NCBI GenBank assembly: GCA_026995045.1
Contig: JALWPK010000203.1
Location: forward strand, 1 to 49,480
Length of the DNA stretch: 49,480 nt
Reading direction: 5' to 3'
DNA from: Gammaproteobacteria bacterium
Lineage (GTDB): Bacteria; Pseudomonadota; Gammaproteobacteria; SZUA-229
The translations under genes were made by a program, and so were the position numbers. Below, piece after piece: positions 9,684 to 18,016 of this stretch (position 1 is the stretch's first letter; each line of letters starts with the position of its first letter). The notes beneath the pieces are model-generated. The model saw nothing but the letters and a program-made list of their open reading frames with translations. It did no database searches and was not told the DNA's origin.

Positions 9684-10153
9684 TGAACCTGAACCAGCTG
9701 GTCAGCCAGCAATCCGTTGTTTGCGCGCATGACATCGCCAGCAAAAAAAGAGCGCTTGAATACCTTGCCGAACTGCTTGCCAGACAGGCCGGCGCCGACA
9801 AAACCCTTGAAATTTTCCAGCAGTTGACCGAGCGCGAAAAGCTCGGCTCAACCGCGCTTGGCCACGGCGTTGCGCTGCCGCATGCGCGCACCGAATTGTG
9901 CAGCGAGCCAGTCGGGGCATTTATCAAGCTCGACAAGGGTGTCGACTTTGATGGCCCCGACGGCAAACCGGTTGATTTGCTGTTTGCCCTGCTGGCGCCG
10001 CAGCAAGCCGCCGAGCTGCATCTGAATATCCTGGCCGCGCTGGCGGGCATGTTCAGCAATAATGACTTTTGCGACGATTTGCGCACCGCCGCCTCGGATG
10101 AGGAATTACAGTGTAAACTAAGTACTCATCAGCTGGCCTCACAAGAGTTATGA
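9683..10153 (+). CDS. ptsN: Nitrogen-regulatory PTS protein EIIA(Ntr)
   Basis: A 156-residue PTS EIIA type-2 domain. The phosphorylatable histidine is His67 in GHGVALPHART; the hydrophobic core (DLLFALLAP, HLNILAALAGMF) fits the family. EIIA(Ntr) is a regulatory phosphoprotein affecting nitrogen and potassium responses, not a sugar transporter. It overlaps hpf by one base and hprK by four (ATGA), indicating coupled translation. Confidence 0.94.
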   Translation: MNLNQLVSQQSVVCAHDIASKKRALEYLAELLARQAGADKTLEIFQQLTEREKLGSTALGHGVALPHARTELCSEPVGAFIKLDKGVDFDGPDGKPVDLLFALLAPQQAAELHLNILAALAGMFSNNDFCDDLRTAASDEELQCKLSTHQLASQEL

Positions 10154-11091
10154 GCGAACTGCTTACCGCCGAATCCATCATTCTCAATCTTTCCAAACAG
10201 ATTGAGCTGGAATGGCTGGCCGGCAATGAAGACCCGGACAAACCGCTGCACGAGGTGGATGTCAGCAAGCACGCCACCCTCATTGGCCACCTTAACCTGA
10301 TACACAAAAATGTGATTCAGGTCATCGGCCATACCGAGTGCGATTACCTCAACAGCCTGGATAAAAACGTACTGCAGGAAATCCTGCTGCAACTGTTCAC
10401 CGGCGACACCGCCGCCATCATCCTCGCCGATGACATCCAGGCGCCGGAAAAACTGATCAACCTCGCCAACCGGCACAAGGTGCCGCTGCTGGCCTGCAAG
10501 GCCGACAGCAACGATGTGGTCGACATTGCGCGGTATTATCTCAACAGCCTGTTTTCCGACAAGGAAATTATTCATGGCGTGTTCATGGAAGTACTGGGGC
10601 GCGGCGTGCTGATTACCGGCGAAAGCAGCGTCGGCAAAAGCGAGCTGGCGCTGGAGCTGATTACCCACGGCCATCGTCTGATTGCGGATGATGCGCCCGA
10701 ATTTACCCGCATTGGGCCCGACATTCTCGATGGCCGCAGCCCCAGCGTACTGAAAGATTTTATGGAAGTGCGCGGCCTCGGCATTCTCAACATCCGCGAA
10801 ATGTATGGCGACAATGCGCTGAAAGAAAACAAACACCTGCGTCTGGTGATTCATCTCAAACGCCTTAACTCCAACGAACGCGGCAAGCTCGACCGGCTCG
10901 ATGGCCATCACCGCACCCGCAACATCCTCGGCATCGAGATTCCGGAAATCCTGATACCGGTGGCGCCTGGCCGCAACATGGCGGTGCTGGTGGAGGCCGC
11001 CGTGCGCAACTACATTTTACGCAGCCAGGGGCATGACGCCGCCCAGCAACTTATCGCGCTGCAAAAGCAGGCGATCAATAACAACAAGTAA
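10150..11091 (+). CDS. hprK: HPr kinase/phosphorylase
   Basis: A 313-residue bifunctional enzyme that phosphorylates and dephosphorylates a serine of HPr. The N-terminal domain spans about residues 1-130. The C-terminal catalytic domain has the conserved His142 (KEIIHGVF), Walker A GESSVGKS (157-164), the acidic pair in LIADDA (about 181-182), and the HprK signature MEVRGLGILNI. The target serine is present in the HPr encoded downstream. Its coupling to ptsN suggests the PTS here serves regulation. Confidence 0.95.
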   Translation: MSELLTAESIILNLSKQIELEWLAGNEDPDKPLHEVDVSKHATLIGHLNLIHKNVIQVIGHTECDYLNSLDKNVLQEILLQLFTGDTAAIILADDIQAPEKLINLANRHKVPLLACKADSNDVVDIARYYLNSLFSDKEIIHGVFMEVLGRGVLITGESSVGKSELALELITHGHRLIADDAPEFTRIGPDILDGRSPSVLKDFMEVRGLGILNIREMYGDNALKENKHLRLVIHLKRLNSNERGKLDRLDGHHRTRNILGIEIPEILIPVAPGRNMAVLVEAAVRNYILRSQGHDAAQQLIALQKQAINNNK

Positions 11092-11118
11092 ACGACAGGC
11101 AGCCAGGGAATTCAGTCC

Positions 11119-11979
11119 ATGATGAAACTGATTATCGTAAGCGGACTGTCCGGCTCCGGTAAAACCGTCGCGCTACACACCATGGAAGACGAGGATTATT
11201 ACTGCGTCGACAATCTGCCGCTGGGCCTGCTGCCACAGCTGGTGGAACAACTGCAAAACAGCAACCTGCAACCCTATCATCATGTCGCCGTTGGCATAGA
11301 CGCGCGCAGCAACGCTCACGACCTGCGCCGCTTCAGCGAAATCATCAAGCCACTGAAGCAAAACGATATTGATATCGAAATCATTTTTCTGCACGCCGAA
11401 ATGGCGTCGCTGATAAAACGCTTCAGCGACACCCGGCGCAAGCATCCATTATCGCGCAAGGGTCTGCCGCTTTCTGAAGCAATTGAAGTCGAGCGCGCGC
11501 TGCTCGCTGAAGTCGCCGATGTCGCCGACCTGGTGATTGACACCACGTTCACCAACGTGCACCAGTTGCGCGACCTGATTTGTAATCAGGTGCTGAAACG
11601 CAATAACAACAAGCTGTCGATACTGTTTCAGTCATTCGGTTTCAAACACGGCGCGCCCACGGATTCCGATTTTGTATTCGATGTGCGCTGCCTGCCCAAC
11701 CCGCACTGGGAGCAACACCTGCGCCCACTCACTGGCCAGGACGCCGAGGTCATCGAGTTTTTGCAGCAACAGCCAGAGGTGCGAAAAATGCTGGACGACA
11801 TGGCCGGCTTTCTCAAAACCTGGATACCCGAGTTCGAGCAACAAAACCGGTATTACCTGACCGTTTCTGTCGGCTGCACCGGCGGTCAGCATCGATCGGT
11901 TTACATCACCGAGCGCCTGTGTGAAAGATTCGCCAGCGACACCAACACCACTTCCATCCGCCACCGTGAATTGCAATAA
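11119..11979 (+). CDS. rapZ: RNase adapter protein RapZ
   Basis: A 286-residue protein with P-loop GLSGSGKT (residues 9-16), the nearby DNLP motif (CVDNLPLGLLPQL), and the RapZ C-terminal domain with FQSFGFKHG, DVRCLPNPHW and VSVGCTGGQHRSVY. In E. coli RapZ directs RNase E to the GlmZ small RNA and so controls amino-sugar synthesis; whether a GlmZ equivalent exists here is unknown. A Shine-Dalgarno-like AGGGA precedes the first of two adjacent ATG codons. Confidence 0.95.
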   Translation: MMKLIIVSGLSGSGKTVALHTMEDEDYYCVDNLPLGLLPQLVEQLQNSNLQPYHHVAVGIDARSNAHDLRRFSEIIKPLKQNDIDIEIIFLHAEMASLIKRFSDTRRKHPLSRKGLPLSEAIEVERALLAEVADVADLVIDTTFTNVHQLRDLICNQVLKRNNNKLSILFQSFGFKHGAPTDSDFVFDVRCLPNPHWEQHLRPLTGQDAEVIEFLQQQPEVRKMLDDMAGFLKTWIPEFEQQNRYYLTVSVGCTGGQHRSVYITERLCERFASDTNTTSIRHRELQ

Positions 11980-11984
11980 GTGTT

Positions 11985-12353
11985 ATGCCCCGACTGTTAC
12001 TCATTACTCACGAACATATTGGCGCCAATATGCTGCAAACCGCCGAAGCCATCATTGGCAAAACGCTGGAGCTTGTCGCCTGCGTGGAAGCGCCAATGGA
12101 CGCTGACACTGACGACATTATCAACAGCACCCGGCATCTGATTGACGGGCATGATACGCTGATACTCACTGACCTGTACGGCAGCACCCCCGGCAATATC
12201 GCCATGCAGCTTGCGGCATCCCCGCATTGCCATGCTGTCAGCGGGCTCAACCTGCCGATGCTGCTGCGCGCCATCAATTACCAAAACCGGCCACTGGATG
12301 AACTGGCCAGCAAGGCCGCGGAAGGCGGCAAAAACGGAATTCTCCATGACTGA
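11985..12353 (+). CDS. PTS EIIA component, mannose/fructose family
   Basis: A 122-residue EIIA(Man)-like domain. The phosphorylatable His9 lies in LLITHEHIG, and the second conserved loop is TDLYGSTPGN. No EIIB, EIIC or EIID genes are present, so a role in sugar uptake is not supported by the context; it more likely acts in a regulatory phosphorelay with the adjacent HPr and enzyme I. It overlaps the HPr start by 8 bases. Confidence 0.92.
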   Translation: MPRLLLITHEHIGANMLQTAEAIIGKTLELVACVEAPMDADTDDIINSTRHLIDGHDTLILTDLYGSTPGNIAMQLAASPHCHAVSGLNLPMLLRAINYQNRPLDELASKAAEGGKNGILHD

Positions 12354-12642
12354 CATTAACAATACCACCATGCCGCTTCGCCACGACATTGAAATTATCA
12401 ACAAACTCGGCATGCACGCGCGCGCCGCCGCCAAGTTCGTTAAACTCGCCTCGGAGTTCAGCAGCAACATTGAGGTGGAGCGAGACAGGCAACGCGTCAA
12501 CGGTAAAAGCATCATGGGCGTGATGATGCTGGCGGCGGCCAAGGGCAGCACCATTACCCTGCACGCTGATGGCGATGATGCGCAGCGCGCCATCGATGCG
12601 CTCTGCGAGCTGATTAACAACCGCTTTGGTGAAGACGAGTAA
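12346..12642 (+). CDS. ptsH: Phosphocarrier protein HPr
   Basis: A 98-residue HPr. The enzyme I-dependent phosphorylation site is His24 in LGMHARAA, and the HprK target is Ser55 in GKSIMGVM. These correspond to His15 and Ser46 of canonical HPr, with about nine extra N-terminal residues. I chose ATG 12346 because GGAA lies 6 bases upstream; ATG 12370 would give the canonical length but has no ribosome binding site. The gene is sometimes called npr in this context. Confidence 0.93.
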   Translation: MTDINNTTMPLRHDIEIINKLGMHARAAAKFVKLASEFSSNIEVERDRQRVNGKSIMGVMMLAAAKGSTITLHADGDDAQRAIDALCELINNRFGEDE

Positions 12643-12646
12643 TGTC

Positions 12647-14377
12647 ATGACTGCTACGGTAAAAGGTGTTGGCGTATCACGCGGCATTGCGATAGGCGAG
12701 GCCTATGTCTATCGCCGCGAACAGGCCGATGTCACCCAGCGTTTCATACGCAAGTCGCAGCATGAAAAAGAAATCGCGCGTTTCAAGAAGGCGCTGAAGC
12801 AGGCCAGCAAGCAATTGCATGACATCAAGCAACAGATCGCGCAGAACACCCCGGTCGACATCCTCGCCTTTATCGACACCCATTTGTTGATGCTGGAAGA
12901 TCCGGCTTTCCGTGACGGCGCCATCCACAATATTCGCACCCTGTCATGCAATGCCGAATGGGCGCTGCACAAACAGGGCGAACGCCTGTTACAGGTGTTC
13001 GATGAAATGGATGACCCTTACCTGAAAACCCGTCGTGATGATGTGCTGTATGTTTTGCAGCGCATCCAGAATTGCCTGACAGAGACCCCGGAGGCGCAAC
13101 TCGACACCAGCAAACTGGCGAAGCATATTATCGTTGCCGACGATCTCACCCCCGCCGACACTATTCTCATCGGCCACAATAATGTCGCCGGATTCATTAC
13201 CCAGTATGGCACCCCGCTGTCACACACGGCCATTCTCGCCAGTAATCTCGGCATCCCGGCCATTGTCGGCGCGCAGGACATCTGTCAGCAGGTAAAAACC
13301 GGCGACATGCTGATACTCGATGGCCACGACGGCGCGGCCTATATCAACCCCGATGATGCGTCGCTGGCGCACTTCCGCAGCCTGATTCGCGGCGAAAGCA
13401 AACGCCGCGCCGAGCTGAAAAAACTGAAAGGCAAGCCTTGCATCACGTTGGACAAAAAGCCCATCACCCTGCAAGCCAATATCGACAGTCCGGCCGACAT
13501 CAAACAAATCAACAAATACGACACCACCGGGGTTGGCCTGTTCCGCACCGAAATGCTGTTCATCGACCAGAACCAGTGGCCCAGCGAACAGCAGCAGTTC
13601 AAGTTTTACAAAGCGGCGCTGTCAAAGCTCAAGGGCATGCCGCTGACCATTCGCACCTCCGACCTCGGCGCTGACAAGGAGCTGCAGGACACCATCGACC
13701 ACGGTCCGATGGCGCACAACCCTGCGATGGGACTGCGCGCGATTCGGCGCTGTCTGAAAGAACCGGATTTGCTGACGCCACAGATTCGCGCCATCCTGCG
13801 CGCCTCGGCCTATGGCCCGGTGTTGATGATGATTCCGATGCTGACCAACATCGAGGAACTCGACGAGGTATTACAACACGTCGAACAGTGCAAGCAACAA
13901 CTGCGCGACAGCAAGGTGGCGTTCGATGAAAACCTGCCGGTCGGCGCCATGATCGAAGTGCCCGCCGCCGCGCTGGCTGCCGACGCCTTTGCCAGCAAAC
14001 TAAACTTTCTTTCCATTGGCACCAATGACCTGATTCAGTACTGCCTGGCGCTCGACCGCGTTGATGACGAAGTCAACCATCTGTTCAATCCCCTGCACCC
14101 GGCGGTGCTGCAGCTGATTAAAATGGTCATCGACGCCGGCAAGTTTGCCGGCATACCGGTGTCGCTGTGTGGCGAAATGGCCAGCGACCCCAAATACACC
14201 CGCCTGCTGCTGGGCATGGGCCTGACCTACTTCAGCGTGCAGCCCAATGCGCTGCTGGAAATCAAGCACATCATCAACAACAGCAAAATAAACAGCCTGC
14301 GCCCTCGGGTGCGAAAAATTCTGCAACTGCATCGCGCCGATGAAATCGAACAGCAGGTGCGCAGGTTGAACGATTGA
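12647..14377 (+). CDS. ptsI: PTS enzyme I (phosphoenolpyruvate-protein phosphotransferase)
   Basis: A 576-residue enzyme I. It takes phosphate from phosphoenolpyruvate and passes it to HPr. His193 in GTPLSHTAILA is the phosphorylated residue; the C-terminal PEP-binding barrel has GVGLFRTEMLF, FLSIGTNDLIQY and the catalytic-cysteine motif VSLCGEMASDP. I chose ATG 12647, four bases after the HPr stop; a GTG at 12626 would overlap ptsH. There is no GAF domain, so this is not the PtsP type. It closes the conserved gene block on this side. Confidence 0.95.
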   Translation: MTATVKGVGVSRGIAIGEAYVYRREQADVTQRFIRKSQHEKEIARFKKALKQASKQLHDIKQQIAQNTPVDILAFIDTHLLMLEDPAFRDGAIHNIRTLSCNAEWALHKQGERLLQVFDEMDDPYLKTRRDDVLYVLQRIQNCLTETPEAQLDTSKLAKHIIVADDLTPADTILIGHNNVAGFITQYGTPLSHTAILASNLGIPAIVGAQDICQQVKTGDMLILDGHDGAAYINPDDASLAHFRSLIRGESKRRAELKKLKGKPCITLDKKPITLQANIDSPADIKQINKYDTTGVGLFRTEMLFIDQNQWPSEQQQFKFYKAALSKLKGMPLTIRTSDLGADKELQDTIDHGPMAHNPAMGLRAIRRCLKEPDLLTPQIRAILRASAYGPVLMMIPMLTNIEELDEVLQHVEQCKQQLRDSKVAFDENLPVGAMIEVPAAALAADAFASKLNFLSIGTNDLIQYCLALDRVDDEVNHLFNPLHPAVLQLIKMVIDAGKFAGIPVSLCGEMASDPKYTRLLLGMGLTYFSVQPNALLEIKHIINNSKINSLRPRVRKILQLHRADEIEQQVRRLND

Positions 14378-14691
14378 GCGTCTAGCAACTGCTGTTGAAC
14401 ACACTGAGCATGGAGCTTGCCTCCACTACACAGGAAAAGAAGTGGGTAATATTACATTCAATGGCGCCGTCATGGACAATCAATGCGCCCGTATAAACCA
14501 CAGCCATACGGGGCAACAATCCATTACAGAAAGTTAAAGAGACTCTGATTTATTCAGGTTTTCGTAACACCGGGATGCGCCACCATTACTGGAAACCACA
14601 ACCCGTTGAAAATAAAAGAAAAACAGGAATCGCCCAAAACAAATCGTTTGCGTGACCTTTTTCACGATCTAATAATTCAAAGCTTCCTAAA
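14378..14691. other. Intergenic region, ptsI to the dockerin protease (convergent)
   Basis: About 314 bases between two genes whose 3' ends face each other. It contains only short imperfect inverted repeats, for example CGTGA/TCACG around 14652-14667, without a clear T run. I see no gene and no convincing terminator. It marks the left border of the A/T-richer block. Confidence 0.5.
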
Positions 14692-16422
14692 TCATTGCAC
14701 CAGGCCTGAAGGACCTGGGGCCGAAAACAACAACGGCCGCGCGAGGCCTATATCAATGATATTAACCAGACCATCTCCGTTTACATCAGCACCTTCAGAT
14801 TTGGCTTTAAACAAGCTCCTGAACAGACCAATGTCGAGCACATTAACAAAGCCGTCATTATTATAATCCATATCGCATCTATTTCCGTATCCATCATTAT
14901 CACTGTCAAGTTGGCTCGGGTTGGCGACTTCTGAGCAATTATCACATATGTCGTAATAACCATCATTATCGGAATCTACAGTACCCAGTGGGCACCTGAG
15001 CTTCAATAAAGCTGTTTTTGCATCAACCAGACCATATCCATAAGCCTCATCACTTCCAAGCGTACCTAAATCAGTGGCTGAATACTTGATGGCAGTTTCC
15101 AACTCCATGACGCTGCTTGCGGGATCAGCGCTCTTTAACAAGGCCATCACTCCAGAGATATGAGGGGCAGCTAATGATGTGCCAGAAACGCCAGTATACG
15201 GATCAAGTAAGGAACCTAATCCAAATGACAAGTCAGTGGTATATATATTGACGCCTGGCGCCGAGATAGTGGGAAAGATATCACTACTACAAGGTGATGG
15301 CCCCCTTGAGCTGGAGCCCGCAACAACATAGAACTCATCAACTGAACCCGCGGAAACAACTTGACTATTCGTGGCGGGACTTGTTCCGCTTGACTGCCCC
15401 GGTCCTTCATTGCCTGCTGAAAAAACAACAGCAATATCCGCAGCTTTAAGAAAATCAATATCAGCACTAAATTCTGTATCGCATACTCCCACACTATTTA
15501 GTATTCCCCAGGAGTTATTGACGATATCAGGCATATCATCAGTAGATGGATCTCCATCAGGATCCAGCATCCACTGAAACGCGGCATGAATGCCGCTCAA
15601 TGTTGCGGTGCCATCATCCTGAAATATTTTTGCGGCAATCCATTGCGCATCCGGCGCAACGCCGATAACGGAGCCGGAAGTGTTTCCACCTACCATAACA
15701 CCCATGGTTTGAGTACCATGACCATTTGTATCATATGGCGTTTCCAACGTAGAATCAGCAATATACGGGTTATACCAGCTATTGGTTCCGCCACGCCAGC
15801 TATTAGCCAAATCCGGATGTTCGCCATCCACGCCCGTATCCATATTGGCCACAACGACGCCTGCCCCTGTATAGCCTGCGTCCCATAATTCATCCGCTTT
15901 TACCATCAGTAAATTCCACGTTGGCGAAGCGCCACCACTTGTTGGTGAATTCTGTAGCGTTATCTTTTTGTCAAGCTCCACCCTGTTGACGAACGGCAAT
16001 TTAGCAATGACATTAACAATTGAGACAGGCACTTCTACTGCTATGCCATTTATAAGCCAGAGATCACGGCTTTTGTTATTAAGATATTTTTTCAGAAATA
16101 ATCGCGCCAGAACCTGTCTGGACTTTGCGGTGCGAATAAGATCCTTGATATATTTCGTGCGGAGATTGCGCCTCGCAAGGCGTAAGGCTTTACGTTCACC
16201 ATCAGTCAGTTTGCCACGCTTCGCAGATAATTTTGCAGCAATATTAAGCAACGCTCCTTTATAGGACGCACTATTGAGCCGGCCATCAAAATAAATAATA
16301 ACCGGTACTGTACTCGATTGCCCATTGCTAATGGCGTCATACAGGCTTTGAGATACAGTCCCGGCATTGGCCAGACTGCCTGCCAGACTTAACGCCAGTG
16401 CTGCAATCATGTGTATTTTCAT
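14692..16422 (-). CDS. Secreted subtilisin-like (S8) protease with dockerin-like tail
   Basis: A 576-residue serine protease. The signal peptide is residues about 1-20 (ending SLANA), followed by an inhibitor-I9-like propeptide region (about 21-155). The S8 triad is visible: Asp195 (NMDTGVDGEHPD), His235 (NGHGTQT) and Ser416 (SGTSLAAPH), with the oxyanion Asn338 in SAGNEG. From about 482 come thrombospondin type-3-like calcium repeats (DSDNDGYYDICDNC), then two dockerin-like EF-hand loops (YNNDGFVNVLDIG and VNGDGLVNIIDIG), ending PGPSGLVQ. The tail is shared with two other proteins in the window. It lies 88 bases downstream of a cohesin-like gene on the same strand, so the two may be co-transcribed. 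It could process surface proteins or degrade external protein; the sequence does not decide. Confidence 0.92.
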   Translation of the reverse strand: MKIHMIAALALSLAGSLANAGTVSQSLYDAISNGQSSTVPVIIYFDGRLNSASYKGALLNIAAKLSAKRGKLTDGERKALRLARRNLRTKYIKDLIRTAKSRQVLARLFLKKYLNNKSRDLWLINGIAVEVPVSIVNVIAKLPFVNRVELDKKITLQNSPTSGGASPTWNLLMVKADELWDAGYTGAGVVVANMDTGVDGEHPDLANSWRGGTNSWYNPYIADSTLETPYDTNGHGTQTMGVMVGGNTSGSVIGVAPDAQWIAAKIFQDDGTATLSGIHAAFQWMLDPDGDPSTDDMPDIVNNSWGILNSVGVCDTEFSADIDFLKAADIAVVFSAGNEGPGQSSGTSPATNSQVVSAGSVDEFYVVAGSSSRGPSPCSSDIFPTISAPGVNIYTTDLSFGLGSLLDPYTGVSGTSLAAPHISGVMALLKSADPASSVMELETAIKYSATDLGTLGSDEAYGYGLVDAKTALLKLRCPLGTVDSDNDGYYDICDNCSEVANPSQLDSDNDGYGNRCDMDYNNDGFVNVLDIGLFRSLFKAKSEGADVNGDGLVNIIDIGLARPLLFSAPGPSGLVQ

Positions 16423-16510
16423 CTGTTTTTGACTACAGCAACCACAAGTCGGTCCGACAAACCTGGTGCATCACAAACAAAATACGACTGAAAGCGTTCA
16501 GCGTATTGCG

Positions 16511-17278
16511 TTAACAGGCAGCTTTACGTCGAGCAATGCCAACCAGGCCAATCAGTCCACTGCCAAACAACCATACTGCCGCCGGCACGGGCACAACAGT
16601 GGCATTAGCAACACTGATCATCGCATCATTGAAATAGATGCTTGGTTCTCCATCCAGCGCGCCATGTCCGCAAGCACGCGTGCCGTTAGCATTAAACGTC
16701 TGCACGCCGTCAACACAATAATAAGCGGAAATCGTGGTTTGCGCACCAGTCGACGGCGGCGGTACAGCATCAGCAGTATAGGCAAAACCACCAATACCGG
16801 GATCAGTTTGCGTCGAGATATCCAGCAGCGTATCGCCAGCGCCGACAATATCAAAGCGAATAGACCCAAGCACTTGTGATGCAGGCATTGTGAATGATGT
16901 ACCAGTCCTGGAAACAAACAAATCAATCTGGCCAATAGTATTATCTACTGTAAACGACTTTTCAAAATCCCAGATTGCGGTAGCAAACTGATTAGCTCCA
17001 AATTGATCAAAGCTTGTTGTATTGACCGAAAGTACAGCAGGATCATAATTGATAATAATGCCGCCACCTTGGGTATAGAAGCTAAGATCACCATTAGTGT
17101 TAAGACCTTCCAGTAAATTGTTTGCAACAATGTCGATATCAAATTGTGCTGGCGCAGCAGCATTTGCATCGTATGAGAAATTGCCTGCGCCAACGATATC
17201 AATTGTGGCGGCATTCACACATGCCATACTCGACAAACCGGCAATTGCCAGTGCTGAGCGTAAGTTTTTATACTTCAT
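16511..17278 (-). CDS. Cohesin-like protein with VPLPA/PEP-CTERM sorting tail
   Basis: A 255-residue exported protein. Signal peptide residues are about 1-23 (ending CVNA). Residues about 24-165 resemble a cohesin-type beta sandwich: FDIDIVANNL, GGGIIINYDPAVLSV and LGSIRFDIVGAGDTLLDI follow the usual cohesin pattern. The C-terminus is VPVPAAVWLFGSG, a hydrophobic helix and ARRK, the tripartite signal recognised by exosortase-type sorting. No exosortase gene is in the window. AGGAG lies 7 bases before the ATG. Cohesin domains bind dockerins, and three neighbours have dockerin-like tails, so a surface anchor is a reasonable inference. The cohesin call is by pattern only. Confidence 0.75.
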   Translation of the reverse strand: MKYKNLRSALAIAGLSSMACVNAATIDIVGAGNFSYDANAAAPAQFDIDIVANNLLEGLNTNGDLSFYTQGGGIIINYDPAVLSVNTTSFDQFGANQFATAIWDFEKSFTVDNTIGQIDLFVSRTGTSFTMPASQVLGSIRFDIVGAGDTLLDISTQTDPGIGGFAYTADAVPPPSTGAQTTISAYYCVDGVQTFNANGTRACGHGALDGEPSIYFNDAMISVANATVVPVPAAVWLFGSGLIGLVGIARRKAAC

Positions 17279-18016
17279 CAGTATTCTCCTAGTATAAGAT
17301 CATTTACATAACAGCACTGTTCTGTTGCTTGGGCTGTTATTTACTAACATGGCAGCCTGTATGCTTGCCCGGTTATCTAAGTTAAATGCACATGATGTGC
17401 CAATTAAAAAATTCCTATAATAAACAATGACTTAAAAAATAAAGTGATAAATATGCAGTTATTTTTTGTAAAATATGGAAAGTTTACCGACATGACAGTT
17501 TTACAGTAAAAAACCACATTAATCCTTACACAATTTTTCTATATAACCCTTTGTTATTAAAAAAAATATTACTTATTACTCTCTTCTAACAAGTTAAGCC
17601 ATATTTTCAATTTCATGCATGTAAATGTATTTGTATAAAATACTGACAGTATGTCTTTCCACTCAAACCCGTCTGTTCATAATTACTGGTAATCGAAAAA
17701 ATACGCCAAATTGTGACAATCTGCGTGAATTTACTGGGTACAATCAGTATTAAGAACCTACAGTTGTAAATTCATAGCGTGATTAATATTCATTTCACGG
17801 CAACGGATATGCAAATACCGTGTCACAAACTAGCAATACTTGGCGACAACACTAACAGCAAAGCTGACAAGAACACTCGATCCAAAGACTTCGCGTTTAT
17901 TATCCAGATAAAACACACACTCCCCTGATTGAGTTGACGGTCGCGTCTCACCTCCGTTTCCAAAACTTGACCTTGATAATTGCATATGTATATTGAGTCT
18001 GCTTTATACTGCTCTA
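17279..18016. other. A/T-rich intergenic region upstream of the cohesin-like gene
   Basis: About 740 A/T-rich bases. An 8-base inverted repeat, ATAACAGC (17308-17315) and GCTGTTAT (17333-17340), lies about 30-60 bases upstream of the gene start at 17278 and could be an operator or leader hairpin. No convincing coding sequence is present; a 65-codon minus-strand reading frame at 17823-18020 overlaps the end of the next gene and has no recognisable features. Confidence 0.5.
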
